A stretch of DNA of 64,000 nt from Marinilactibacillus piezotolerans (GTDB taxonomy: Bacteria; Bacillota; Bacilli; Lactobacillales; Carnobacteriaceae_A): contig NZ_FWDP01000004.1 in assembly GCF_900169305.1 (NCBI RefSeq), positions 682,001 to 746,000 of the forward strand, given 5' to 3'. Shown here in pieces: positions 45,002-54,649 of this stretch. Positions within the stretch are counted from its first letter, which is position 1; each line of letters opens with the position of its first letter. The translations under genes and the position numbers were made by a program. The notes under the pieces are model-generated. The model saw only the letters and a list, made by a program, of their open reading frames with translations. It was not told the origin of the DNA and ran no database searches.

Positions 45002-46192
45002 TTACCTTACTCCCTACCCTAGATATTTTATATTTTTTATAATAATTTATACTTGTTTAAACTTGTTTTGCAAGTAATCAAACACCTCATTTTTGAATAT
45101 AGTCTAAGTAACAGATTTTACTCAAAGTAAAAAGTAATTTTAATAAGTAATTTTCGTAAATTCCAACAAGAAAAATTTGTAAACTATATTTTAAACTTCT
45201 TATAGAGGTAATATATTTCAAGCAATTTCATTTGAGATTTTTTAAATCTATAAAAAATTATAGCTTACGAAAATACCTAAAGATTTATATGATGGTAAAT
45301 AACTAAATAAGTTGCCACCACGAAAATAAGGTGATCCTGATATGGATGTTTTAAATCTTTTTCCGGTATAATTCGAATTCTTCTGACGCTATCTATAACG
45401 GTTTAAAGCAATGATTAATCCACTCACAACATTGAATCAGATCTTATTGATAATAACAACTAATTAGAGACTCTATTAATCTAGTTGCTGATTATAATTC
45501 TCAAGAAACAATAAGCCATCAGGAAAAAAATAAATTAAAGTGTGTGCTAACATTATTTTATTGATGACTTTTAAAGGTTTAACCCATGCTGTATTAAAAA
45601 GAAAATGCGTTCTAGAAAATAAAACACGCCTAAATGTTGCAAAAAGTTAACCTAAACTTTATTTGAGCATATTAATTATATTTTCCTGTAAATTACAATC
45701 TAATCAGCGTTAACAGTATGTCTATGAAACGCCTTTAAAGTTAATAAAGAACACAAGAACCGGTATCTCGCTCACTTAAAAACGAATAGGTGCTTTGGAA
45801 CATGAATTTTTGTTTGGCCGTTCCAAGAATTTTTTTGAAAATAGACATCAAATAATGTGTTAAGCGTAGACCTACAAAAAATCTCTAGCATAGAAATATA
45901 TAAACACATTCTTCTTAGTCTTAATTTTGAATAAATTTCATCTTTTTGGCAAAGATCATCAATTTTAATAATATTTTTGAAATAATTTGGGAAATATTAT
46001 ATTTGAATCAATTCATTTGTATTTAAAAAACTAGCAAGCTTTATTAGTGAACTAAAAAATTTAATCATCTTGAGCCTATCTACGGTTCCCTTTGCTTCAA
46101 AAAAATTAACAGATTTAAATAGCATGAATAACCGTCATAAAATTAAAGCTAATTTTGTTTTTTTCAAGATAATCACTAACAGTATAAATCAA
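45002..46192. other. 1.2-kb gene-free stretch inside the polysaccharide cluster
   Basis: AT-rich sequence with short open stretches only. A plus-strand run near 45575-45650 (TFKGLTHAVLKRKCVLENKT) looks like former coding DNA but I cannot name it. In a cluster otherwise packed gene-to-gene, this is likely the remains of a lost glycosyltransferase, modifying enzyme or transposase. Confidence 0.45.
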
Positions 46193-47209
46193 TTAATTGC
46201 CATACACTGTTTGGAGTTTACTCAAAAATTTATCAATATCATTAAGCTTTATAGCTTTTGCTTGTGCATGTTTACTTTTATTTCTATAGTAGGAATCTGA
46301 TTTTAGTAATTTTATTATTTCTGTTACTTGATAATCAATGTTACTAGATATTAAGCCCGATTTATTATCAACAATAGTAGGAAGTCCGCCAACATTTGAC
46401 ACAACTGCTGGTAGTCCTAGTAACATTGCTTCAAGGGCTACCAGTCCAAAACCTTCATACAACGAGGTCAATACAAATACTCTACTTTTTTTCATAAATT
46501 GATAAGGATTTTCTTGAAAACCCAAGTAATTAATATTAGATTTCAACCCCATACTATTTATATTCTTATGAAATTCTTCATACATACTACCTTCACCCAC
46601 ATATGCAGCTTTTATACTAGGAATTTCTTTTTTTACATGTGTTATTATAGATAGAAATTTAATTGGGTCTTTTTGAGGTTCTAATCTACCTACCATTATG
46701 ACATCATACAGTTTCTCAGTAGTTACCTGTTCTATGCCACTAAAAAAAACTACATTTCCTAAAGTAATACTATTTTTCAGAAAATTACCTTTGTATTCGT
46801 CTTTTACTGATTCAGAAACTATAAATATTTTTTCAAATCTAGGAATTGATAGAGTATATAGTAACCAACGTTTAGAAAATACATTCATTAAAGGATCATT
46901 ACTGTGAAGGTGAGATATAATTCTTTTTTTAAATCTAAAAGATAGCACAGCAGCAATTACCGAAGCAGTAACGTCATGTGCATGAATAATATCAGGCTTT
47001 TCTTGCTTAATTATCTTACTAATTTTTCTACATGAAATTTTTTGGACATCAATATGACGAACATTGTTTTTTTTTAATATATTATTAATTTTTCCCCGAG
47101 GTGATACATATATATGTTCGTTATTTTTATCGAGTTTACAAATATTCATAACTACATTCTCTAATCCACTGTAATTGCCAGTATTAACTAAATGAACTAT
47201 TTTTTTCAT
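46193..47209 (-). CDS. Glycosyltransferase family 4
   Basis: The 338-residue protein starts HLVNTGNYSGLENVVMNICKL, carries DIIHAHDVTASVIAAVLSFRF and the donor-site blocks VIMVGRLEPQKDPIKFLSII and SLYEGFGLVALEAMLLGLPAVVSN. It is shorter than its neighbours but holds the complete signature. It overlaps the end of the Wzy gene by 26 bases, so the two are translationally coupled. Its 3' end borders the gene-free stretch. Confidence 0.9.
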   Translation of the reverse strand: MKKIVHLVNTGNYSGLENVVMNICKLDKNNEHIYVSPRGKINNILKKNNVRHIDVQKISCRKISKIIKQEKPDIIHAHDVTASVIAAVLSFRFKKRIISHLHSNDPLMNVFSKRWLLYTLSIPRFEKIFIVSESVKDEYKGNFLKNSITLGNVVFFSGIEQVTTEKLYDVIMVGRLEPQKDPIKFLSIITHVKKEIPSIKAAYVGEGSMYEEFHKNINSMGLKSNINYLGFQENPYQFMKKSRVFVLTSLYEGFGLVALEAMLLGLPAVVSNVGGLPTIVDNKSGLISSNIDYQVTEIIKLLKSDSYYRNKSKHAQAKAIKLNDIDKFLSKLQTVYGN

Positions 47210-48344
47210 CCGAACCTACCTTTAAGTTACTAAAATAATTTTTATTAAAATATGATATTACTAGAAATGGTAATGTAAAATTAAGACTAGGAACAATAGC
47301 ATTAGTCTCCATAAAACCATATACTAAGAAAATAAAAGATGTAATCAATAACATAGTATTTCTTGTATTGATTAAATGATTGAACATCTTTACAAATAAG
47401 AAACTAATTAATATTGTTGGTAAAATACCATGCTGAGTGATAGAAAAGATATATATATTATCTAAAGTAGCATCATATTGGCCTGGTACTAAATAAGGAT
47501 CTATAACACTAACCCCTTGAATATTAATTAGTTTTATTTGATTATTTAAATATAGATTGAACAAATACGGTCTTCCAGATAATAGACGGTTAATAGCTGA
47601 GTTAGGATCGGTTCCGATGACAGCGATAACCACTGACAAGGTTAAAAATATAAAAAAACTGTATTTAACTACTTTACGAAAAGCGTTAAAAGACAAAAAT
47701 TGTAAAACTTTCTTTTTAAAAAATTTTAAGTTTAAGAAATAAAACATTACTAGAAGAATAAAAGCAGTCCTAGAGTTGGTCAAGAAAAACAGCCAACAAC
47801 CAATAATTAAAAACAAAAATTCCACAAGAATATGGTACTTTGTATTTCTCAGATAAAAGTGTACTGAAAAAAATATAGGAAGAAAAAACATGAATACTGC
47901 ATTAGGATGTGTAAATCCCAATGAATGTCTAATCCCAACATCCCCAGTAGAATATATTCTGATTAAATCATGACTTTCTAAAAATCCAGTAAAATAGAAG
48001 AGAAAGTGAATCGAAAAGCAAATTGTCGAGCTAAAAAAAATAGACTTAAAAAATAGACTAGGATGCCTATAAGCAAACATTATTGCAAAGATGACAGGCA
48101 TTATAAACGTTGTATCTTTTGAAATCCCAGTCAGGATAAAACTGACCACTACTACGATAAGTGTTTTTACACTCCACTTCTCTACAGAAAGCATCTTTCC
48201 TTTTTTTTGTAAAATATAAAAATCAATTAGAAAAAAGAAGATAAACATACCTAAAGAAAAAATTGCATAAGTTAATGAAATTTTTTCATTAACCAAAATG
48301 TATTTGTATGCTACCGCAAAAAAGACAGAAAGGAAATAGAACAT
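47184..48344 (-). CDS. O-antigen/exopolysaccharide polymerase-like membrane protein (Wzy)
   Basis: The 386-residue protein has about ten transmembrane helices and a larger extracellular loop containing GTDPNSAINRLLSGRPYLFNLYL, the Gly-Arg loop common in Wzy-type polymerases. Similarity across this family is low, so the call rests on topology and position among the glycosyltransferases. It should join repeat units at the outer face. AGGTGA precedes the ATG. Confidence 0.78.
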   Translation of the reverse strand: MFYFLSVFFAVAYKYILVNEKISLTYAIFSLGMFIFFFLIDFYILQKKGKMLSVEKWSVKTLIVVVVSFILTGISKDTTFIMPVIFAIMFAYRHPSLFFKSIFFSSTICFSIHFLFYFTGFLESHDLIRIYSTGDVGIRHSLGFTHPNAVFMFFLPIFFSVHFYLRNTKYHILVEFLFLIIGCWLFFLTNSRTAFILLVMFYFLNLKFFKKKVLQFLSFNAFRKVVKYSFFIFLTLSVVIAVIGTDPNSAINRLLSGRPYLFNLYLNNQIKLINIQGVSVIDPYLVPGQYDATLDNIYIFSITQHGILPTILISFLFVKMFNHLINTRNTMLLITSFIFLVYGFMETNAIVPSLNFTLPFLVISYFNKNYFSNLKVGSDEKNSSFS

Positions 48345-48361
48345 ACGTCACCTCCTCATAG

Positions 48362-49486
48362 CTAATAATTATTTTGAATGTTATTGATCATAACCTCTAA
48401 TGAAAATCGAGTTTTAAACTTTTCTTTTGCTTTAATAGAATATCCGTTGTTATTTTTTATATGAGAAATCAAATCATATATTTCTATATCGGAATCTATA
48501 AATTCTCCATTTTCGTTAGTAGCTACAATTTCATTATTCCCAACTACGTTAGTGGCTAATATTGGAACGCCAGCTCTCATAGCTTCAATAGGTGCATAAG
48601 GCAACCCTTCATATAAAGAAGTTATCAAAAAAATATCGTATCCAGCAACTATAAACTCACTGTCTCTTCTATCTCCTAGCAAATGAATGTTTTTTTCTAG
48701 TTTATTGGTATGTATGAAATCTTTAATAGTATCCATTAACGGTCCATTACCAGCCCATACAAAATGATAATTTTCATCAGTTTGAATCACTTTTCTAGCT
48801 ATTTCCAGAAATAACCTAGGATTCTTTTGATGTGACATGCGTGCATTATTCCCAATCACAAAACTAGTTTTTTTAAGACCTAGTAACTCTCTTACTTCTT
48901 CTTTTTTTGGAAGCTCAACTTCTGGCAAACCATTGTATATTACTTCGAATTTATCTTCTTTATCTAATAAATTCTCTAATGCAGATTGTTTCTCACCGTT
49001 TGAAACACAAAAAGTTTTAGTTGTAGCAAATCTACTTAATATTTTTTCTATACCTATAAATAGTTTTTTCATATTTGTATTAAATTCTGGAGCTAAAAAA
49101 GAATAAGCATGAGGCGTATAAAATACTTTTTGCACACCACACATTTTAGCTGCTAGGCGTCCAACAACTCCTGCTTTAGAACTGTGACAATGAATAATAT
49201 CAGGATTAATCTCTTTAATTTTTTCTATAATAAACTGATAAGTTTCTATATCTTTTTTCATATTTATTTTTCTAACGAATGAATTACAAGGAAACAATTT
49301 TGCATTTAATTTTAAACTTTCATATCGATTTAGAAATACATCATCTAATGTTTTTGTTCCGTGTATAAAATATATTTCAAAACTATCTTTATCTAGATTT
49401 TCAATTAATTGAACAACGTGCTTTCTGAGTCCTCCACTCATTGACTCACTAATTAACAATACCCTTTTTTTCATGTTGTTTTCCAC
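48362..49486 (-). CDS. Glycosyltransferase family 4
   Basis: The 374-residue GT-B enzyme begins LLISESMSGGLRKHVVQLIENL and includes IIHCHSSKAGVVGRLAAKMCGV, SFVIGNNARMSHQKNPRLFLEI and SLYEGLPYAPIEAMRAGVPILA with the retaining signature. The first block and the HSSKAGVVGR segment are typical of enzymes adding the second sugar after the initiating transferase. The gene immediately follows the sugar transferase. An alternative start is the ATG four codons in (49474). Confidence 0.9.
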   Translation of the reverse strand: MENNMKKRVLLISESMSGGLRKHVVQLIENLDKDSFEIYFIHGTKTLDDVFLNRYESLKLNAKLFPCNSFVRKINMKKDIETYQFIIEKIKEINPDIIHCHSSKAGVVGRLAAKMCGVQKVFYTPHAYSFLAPEFNTNMKKLFIGIEKILSRFATTKTFCVSNGEKQSALENLLDKEDKFEVIYNGLPEVELPKKEEVRELLGLKKTSFVIGNNARMSHQKNPRLFLEIARKVIQTDENYHFVWAGNGPLMDTIKDFIHTNKLEKNIHLLGDRRDSEFIVAGYDIFLITSLYEGLPYAPIEAMRAGVPILATNVVGNNEIVATNENGEFIDSDIEIYDLISHIKNNNGYSIKAKEKFKTRFSLEVMINNIQNNY

Positions 49487-49488
49487 TT

Positions 49489-50196
49489 TTAATATGCTCC
49501 GTTTGGTTTTATCATAATATAAACTGTTTTAATAATAATTTTTATGTCATTAATAAGACTCTGTTGCTTGATATATTTCAAATCCAATTCTATCATGTCA
49601 AAAAAACTAACGTTATTCCGTCCACTAATTTGCCATAGACCAGTACATCCTGGTTTTATTAATAGACGCTGTCTATCGTATGTAGAATAATTTATAACTT
49701 CTCTTTCTAAAGGTGGTCTAGGTCCTACTAAACTCATATCCCCTTTTAAGACATTTAGAAGTTGTGGTAGTTCATCTATACTTGTTTTCCTAATAAACTT
49801 GCCTATAGTTGTAACTCGTGGATCGTCCTTCATTTTAAACATTGCTCCATCAATTTCATTGTACTTTAGTAATTCTCTTAGTTTATCTTCAGCATCTACA
49901 CACATAGAACGAAATTTATACATTTTAAATTTTTTTCCATCTTTACCAACACGTATTTGAGAGAAAAAAACTGGTCCTTCTTTCTCCTCTCGTTTAATTG
50001 CTATGGCTACAAAAAGAAGTAATGGAAATAACATTACTACCCCTATCAAACTTCCTAAGATATCAATCAAACGCTTTGAAAAACGATAAATAAAATCATT
50101 ATTTACCTCTTCAGTTCTAAGAAAAGAAGAGGTAATAACAACACTGTTCTTTGAAGACTGTGTTTTTAACAATTCTAGTTCGCATTCTTCTTTCAT
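49489..50196 (-). CDS. Initiating undecaprenyl-phosphate sugar phosphotransferase
   Basis: The start is the ATG at 50196, because an ATG two codons earlier is only one base from GGAG. The roughly 235-residue protein has one N-terminal hydrophobic helix (LIDILGSLIGVVMLFPLLLF) and the bacterial sugar-transferase core: GPVFFSQIRVGKDGKKFKMYKFRSM, TSIDELPQLLNVLKGDMSLVGPRP, and GCTGLWQISGRN. This is the small monotopic type. It links the first sugar-1-phosphate to undecaprenyl phosphate and so starts the repeat unit. The sugar cannot be read from the sequence. Confidence 0.93.
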   Translation of the reverse strand: MKEECELELLKTQSSKNSVVITSSFLRTEEVNNDFIYRFSKRLIDILGSLIGVVMLFPLLLFVAIAIKREEKEGPVFFSQIRVGKDGKKFKMYKFRSMCVDAEDKLRELLKYNEIDGAMFKMKDDPRVTTIGKFIRKTSIDELPQLLNVLKGDMSLVGPRPPLEREVINYSTYDRQRLLIKPGCTGLWQISGRNNVSFFDMIELDLKYIKQQSLINDIKIIIKTVYIMIKPNGAY

Positions 50197-50318
50197 TCTC
50201 ATTCTCCTTTCAAAGTACTTTGTTTTTTATTTTATATGATAATTTATAACGAAGTTTTTATTTACATCTGTATCATATATCATATCACTCTTAACTTCTC
50301 TTTTTGAACAGTCTTAAC

Positions 50319-51020
50319 TCATTCTCCATAATAATAATAGTAATTGTCATCTGATTTCTCCACTTTATTTAATACTGCTCCTAATATGTTCGCTTTTACA
50401 TTAACAAGCAATTCTTTTGATTTAATCATTTGTTCTTTAGATACTTCCCCTTTAGGAATGATAAATAATACTCCATCTGCTTTAGAAGCCATTATTTGAG
50501 CATCTGTAACTGCTAGAACTGGTGGCATATCGAAAATTACCATGTCAAAATACTTATACATCTCATTTATAATGCTAGTCATTCTTTTTGAAGACAAAAG
50601 TTCTGCCGGATTAGGTGGAATTGCGCCACTCGTTAACAAATACAATCCTTCTGTGTGAGTTCTATATATTGTGTTTTCAATCTTCGTTTCTTTATCTGTT
50701 AACAGTTTTGTCAGTCCATCAATGTTTTTTATATTAAAAGTTTTATGAACAGTAGGTTTTCTTAAATCAGCATCTACCAGTAAAATTTTTTTATCTTCAG
50801 AAGCAAAGGTTACTGCTAGATTTGCTGAAACAGTTGATTTACCAGATGATGGTCCAGCCGATGTTACCACGATTGATTTTAATGTTTCATCCACCATTGA
50901 AAATTGTATATTAGTTCGAATGGTTCTAAACTGCTCCGATACTACAGAAGTCGGTTTGTTAACAACTACTAATCCTGGTCTTTCATTATTTTGAACTCGT
51001 TTATTTTTTTTAAATAACAT
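50319..51020 (-). CDS. Capsule tyrosine-protein kinase (CpsD/CapB/EpsB type)
   Basis: The 233-residue BY-kinase has Walker A TSAGPSSGKSTVSANLAV, Walker A' LLVDADLRKP, Walker B VIFDMPPVL, and a C-terminal tyrosine cluster (DDNYYYYYGE) that is autophosphorylated. It needs the membrane adaptor encoded just upstream and controls chain length and export. The matching phosphatase is not in this cluster; a CpsB-type enzyme is encoded at 10.4-11.1 kb. GGGAG precedes the ATG. Confidence 0.94.
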   Translation of the reverse strand: MLFKKNKRVQNNERPGLVVVNKPTSVVSEQFRTIRTNIQFSMVDETLKSIVVTSAGPSSGKSTVSANLAVTFASEDKKILLVDADLRKPTVHKTFNIKNIDGLTKLLTDKETKIENTIYRTHTEGLYLLTSGAIPPNPAELLSSKRMTSIINEMYKYFDMVIFDMPPVLAVTDAQIMASKADGVLFIIPKGEVSKEQMIKSKELLVNVKANILGAVLNKVEKSDDNYYYYYGE

Positions 51021-51031
51021 ATATACTCCCT

Positions 51032-51775
51032 TTACACTCTTGATCGTGAAGTTCTTACTTCAGTTGTTTTCTGAGAAAAAGATGGATGATTTTCACGTTT
51101 TAATTCTTCTGGGGTCATAACAGATATATGACCTAAGTTATTCCAACTTAATTCTTCCGTAATAAATCTATCATCTTTTACAGAGGTATCTAAAAACTCT
51201 AATAAAAAGACTACACCAATTCCTATTATTCCGCCCGACACAATTCCTATAATAACGTTTAATAGATTGTTAGGTGAAATAGGATTTGTATTTGCAATTG
51301 CTTCAGAAATTACCGTTACATTATCTACGTTCATAATAGTTGCTAAATTATTTTGAAACACTGTGGCTGTTGTATTGGCAATATCTGCTGCAGTATAGGG
51401 GTTGTCACTATTAACTTGCACAGAAAAAACTTGAGAGTTATTTTCTGTTGTAACATTTATCTTATCTTTAAGATTATCAGTTGTTGTCTCTAAATTTAAT
51501 TCTTCAATGACTGGGTCAAGTATAACTGGATTTCGAATAATGTCTGAATATGTATTGATCAATTGGACATTTGTATCGATATCGGCTCTTTGAATGACTT
51601 CCGTTTCTTGTGTTCGATTGACCAACAATTGCGTAGTTGCGCTATAACTAGGTGTTGCGATAAAAAAAGTATAAGCTGCTGAGAGAACCAGCCCTACCAA
51701 TACCATATTAATAATTAAACCTAACCTCTTCTTGAATATATTGAAGAGTTCAACTAAACTAATTTCTTCTTCCAT
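51032..51775 (-). CDS. Chain-length determinant / tyrosine kinase adaptor (CpsC, Wzz family)
   Basis: The 247-residue protein has two transmembrane helices (about 20-42 and 175-197) around an extracellular Wzz domain (YSATTQLLVNRTQETEV, QLINTYSDIIRNPVILDPVIEEL, NPISPNNLLN before the second helix). The short cytoplasmic tail activates CpsD. A GGAGG site precedes the ATG. It is the first gene after the terminator-like hairpin that separates it from ugd. Confidence 0.92.
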   Translation of the reverse strand: MEEEISLVELFNIFKKRLGLIINMVLVGLVLSAAYTFFIATPSYSATTQLLVNRTQETEVIQRADIDTNVQLINTYSDIIRNPVILDPVIEELNLETTTDNLKDKINVTTENNSQVFSVQVNSDNPYTAADIANTTATVFQNNLATIMNVDNVTVISEAIANTNPISPNNLLNVIIGIVSGGIIGIGVVFLLEFLDTSVKDDRFITEELSWNNLGHISVMTPEELKRENHPSFSQKTTEVRTSRSRV

Positions 51776-51844
51776 TGTATCCTCCTGATGTATGTATAAA
51801 CGTTATTTTAGTTTTTAACTACTGCATAAATGCTTTTCTTAAAA

Positions 51845-51885
51845 AGATCATATACCTCTTCTTTAATAATAGAGGTATATGATAA
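51845..51885 (-). terminator. Terminator between ugd and cpsC
   Basis: A 13-bp perfect stem ATCATATACCTCT/AGAGGTATATGAT around 11 bases. On the minus strand it runs into CTTTTT. It should partly insulate the cpsC operon from ugd, so the cps genes need their own promoter in the remaining 70 bases or read-through. Confidence 0.75.
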
Positions 51886-51898
51886 CTAGTCCTTTACT

Positions 51899-53068
51899 CT
51901 AATCTAAATGATACAAATCTCTTGTATACACTTTATCTTTAACATCAACAATATCATCCGTAATTCTGTTCGCTACGATAACATCTACTTCTGATTTAAA
52001 AGACTCAAGGTCATTATTAACTACTGAATTAAAGAACAGCTCATCTTGCAAAACTGGTTCATAAACAACCACTTCAATTCCTTTAGCTTTTATACGCTTC
52101 ATAATGCCTTGGATAGAACTTTGTCTAAAGTTATCTGATCCAGCTTTCATAACCAGACGGTAAATTCCAACCTTTTTAGGATTCCTAGCGATTATCTGGC
52201 TGGCTACAAAATCTTTTCGAGTTCTATTTGCATCTACGATTGCCCCGATAATATTATTGGGAACTTGGTCATAGTTCGCCAATAACTGTTTCGTATCTTT
52301 AGGCAAACAATATCCGCCATAACCGAATGATGGATTATTATAATGATCTCCAATGCGAGGATCTAATCCTACACCATCAATAATGGATTTCGTATCAAGA
52401 CCATGTACTTCTGCATACGTATCTAATTCATTGAAGTAAGCGACTCTAAGTGCAAGATAGGTATTTGCAAATAGTTTTACAGCTTCTGCTTCCGTAGAGT
52501 CCATTAGTAAGACAGAGATGTCTTTATCTTCAGCGCCTTCTACTAATAGATCTGCAAACTTTTGTGCACGCTCAGAATTTTCACCGATAATAATTCGACT
52601 AGGATGCAAGTTATCATATAGAGCTTTTCCTTCTCGTAAAAATTCTGGCGAGAAAATAATTTTATCTGTATTGTATTTCTCTCTAACAGAGGCTGTATAA
52701 CCTACTGGAATGGTAGATTTGATAATTATTGTTGCATTAGGAGCATATTCAAGTACATCTTCAATTACGACTTCAACTAAAGAAGTATCAAAATAATTAT
52801 TTTTGTCGTCATAATTAGTTGGAGCAGCGATGACGACATATTCAGGGTTATGTCCATATGCAACTGTTTTGTCAGATGTTGCTTCTAAATTTAATTCTTT
52901 ATTTGCTAAGTACTCTTCAATTTCTTTATCTTCAATAGGTGATTTTTTGTTTCTAATCATCTCTACTTTTTCTTCAACAATTTCTAATGCTTTAACATTA
53001 TTATGTTGAGCAAGTAAGATGGCATTTGAAAGGCCAACGTAGCCCATGCCAACAACGGTTACATTCAT
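51899..53068 (-). CDS. UDP-glucose 6-dehydrogenase
   Basis: The start is the ATG at 53068 ([14 protein letters not shown]), behind GGAAGGA, giving 389 residues. It shows the N-terminal NAD fold GMGYVGL, the substrate block [21 protein letters not shown], the catalytic cysteine in [14 protein letters not shown], and a C-terminal Rossmann domain. It oxidises UDP-glucose to UDP-glucuronate, so the polymer made here may contain an acidic sugar. It is shorter than many Ugd proteins but complete in motifs. A related UDP-hexosamine substrate is possible. Confidence 0.87.
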   Translation of the reverse strand: MNVTVVGMGYVGLSNAILLAQHNNVKALEIVEEKVEMIRNKKSPIEDKEIEEYLANKELNLEATSDKTVAYGHNPEYVVIAAPTNYDDKNNYFDTSLVEVVIEDVLEYAPNATIIIKSTIPVGYTASVREKYNTDKIIFSPEFLREGKALYDNLHPSRIIIGENSERAQKFADLLVEGAEDKDISVLLMDSTEAEAVKLFANTYLALRVAYFNELDTYAEVHGLDTKSIIDGVGLDPRIGDHYNNPSFGYGGYCLPKDTKQLLANYDQVPNNIIGAIVDANRTRKDFVASQIIARNPKKVGIYRLVMKAGSDNFRQSSIQGIMKRIKAKGIEVVVYEPVLQDELFFNSVVNNDLESFKSEVDVIVANRITDDIVDVKDKVYTRDLYHLD

Positions 53069-53192
53069 GTTGTTATTTCCTTCCGTAATCAAGTACTTCT
53101 ATTATAACTTATCTCATATAAAAAACAATAAGTGTATGAAAATTTAAACAATAAAATAAAACATTTTGTGACAGAAAGCTATAAAAGCAATC

Positions 53193-53231
53193 AAAAAAGT
53201 ACAATTCACTTGAGATAAATTGTACTTTTTT
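53193..53231 (-). terminator. Terminator of the LCP gene
   Basis: A perfect 14-bp stem AAAAAAGTACAATT/AATTGTACTTTTTT around 11 bases, directly after the LCP stop on the minus strand. Confidence 0.9.
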
Positions 53232-53234
53232 ACT

Positions 53235-54206
53235 TTAAAGCTCTAATTCAGACTTCAAAAGGTCACTAATTCTCTGAACTTCTTCATCTGGGATAAACTC
53301 ATAGTAAACACCATTTTGTTTTCTACCCGTTCCAGACATCTGAACTTGTTCCATTTTTCCGATAGCTGAATTGTATTTTGTAAATAAATCTACCATATCA
53401 TCAAACGTTAGATTCGTTTGCATATTGCTGCTCAAAGAATTAAGCACACTCTGATAGTTCATAACAGATTCTACTGAGGCCATTTTTTTGATAGTTGTGG
53501 TTACGACTTCCCTTTGTCTTTCTTGTCGTCCATAATCTCCATTAGGATCATCATAACGCATTCTTGAATAAGCTAACGCTGTTTCTCCATTCATATGAGT
53601 AGGCTGTCCTTCTTCGAAGTGGTAGCCACCTTCATAATCAAAAGTTAGAGGAGGAGTAATATCAATTCCACCTACAGCATCAATGATTTGCTGCAACCCT
53701 TCCATATTTACTGAAACATAATAATCCACTGGAATATCAAACAATGTCTGCACTGTATTTAGTGTCATATCAATTCCGCCAAAAGCGTAAGCATGGTTAA
53801 TTTTATCCATCGTTCCATGTCCAACAATCTCAGTGTACGTATCTCTTGGTATACTAACGATCGTAGTCTCATTGGTATTAGGGTTCACTGTCATCAACAT
53901 TAATGAATCTGAACGTCCTTTGTATTCTCTACCTAGAGCTCCAGTATCAATACCTGTTAACAGTACAGAGAACGGATCTTTACCTTGATCTACAACCACA
54001 GGCTTTTCTCTCTTCTGCTCATGATTTGATTCTGTATACATCTCATCTGTAGAAGATTGTACATCACTATACACTTTCCATGCTACAAAAGTTCCTGCAC
54101 CAACAATAAGCAATAAAACAACTGCTAGAGAAATCAATATCTTTTTCCAGATCGATTTCTTTTTTCTTTTTTTACGTTTTCTTCTTACACGTTTTTCTTC
54201 TTCCAT
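53235..54206 (-). CDS. LytR-CpsA-Psr (LCP) family glycopolymer transferase
   Basis: The 323-residue protein has a strongly basic N-terminus, one transmembrane helix (about 24-46) and an extracellular LCP domain: LLTGIDTGALGREYKGRSDSLMLMTVNP, VSIPRDTYTEI, KINHAYAFGG and MRYDDPNGDYGRQERQREV. The Arg and Asp residues of the pyrophosphate site are present. LCP enzymes transfer undecaprenyl-linked glycopolymer to peptidoglycan. It stands upstream of ugd and the cps operon and divergent from the CotH operon. Confidence 0.93.
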   Translation of the reverse strand: MEEEKRVRRKRKKRKKKSIWKKILISLAVVLLLIVGAGTFVAWKVYSDVQSSTDEMYTESNHEQKREKPVVVDQGKDPFSVLLTGIDTGALGREYKGRSDSLMLMTVNPNTNETTIVSIPRDTYTEIVGHGTMDKINHAYAFGGIDMTLNTVQTLFDIPVDYYVSVNMEGLQQIIDAVGGIDITPPLTFDYEGGYHFEEGQPTHMNGETALAYSRMRYDDPNGDYGRQERQREVVTTTIKKMASVESVMNYQSVLNSLSSNMQTNLTFDDMVDLFTKYNSAIGKMEQVQMSGTGRKQNGVYYEFIPDEEVQRISDLLKSELEL

Positions 54207-54649
54207 ATTTTACCTTCTCTCTAAATAAGTAGCTTTGCATTCTTCATTATTTTACCAGTGTATATCAAGAATACAATAGCTGACTTATGAAGATTTTATT
54301 AACATTTTATTTGTTATAGTATCACTATTTAAAATGTAACTTTTTGATTTTTCCCTGATACCTACTCTCTCTAATCCTGCCCACTTCATCAGTGCCTTCT
54401 ATCACTTCTTATCTTTATAAAGTAATATTGTAATTATTTCACCTTTCACTACTTTAATGATAAATAATATAAAAACACATTTGAAACTGTTATTTAATCA
54501 GTAAACAATTTGTGTATGGCAGAATAAATTTGTAAGTATTAACCAATTATTGAAGATTTACAATAGGTATAAGGGATATTTCCTTTTAATTTTGTAATAA
54601 TTTTGTTACACTATTTACCGGCTTTCAACAAATAGCTATGGAGGATTTT
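54207..54649. other. Divergent promoter region between LCP and CotH genes
   Basis: About 440 AT-rich bases without a gene. A plausible plus-strand -10 region lies shortly before the CotH start, within TTGTAATAATTTTGTTACACT. No inverted repeat of note was found. Confidence 0.35.

Noticed and set aside
46070-46300. Plus-strand frame of 76 codons
   Set aside because: Overlaps the 3' end of a glycosyltransferase gene in antisense and shows no domain.
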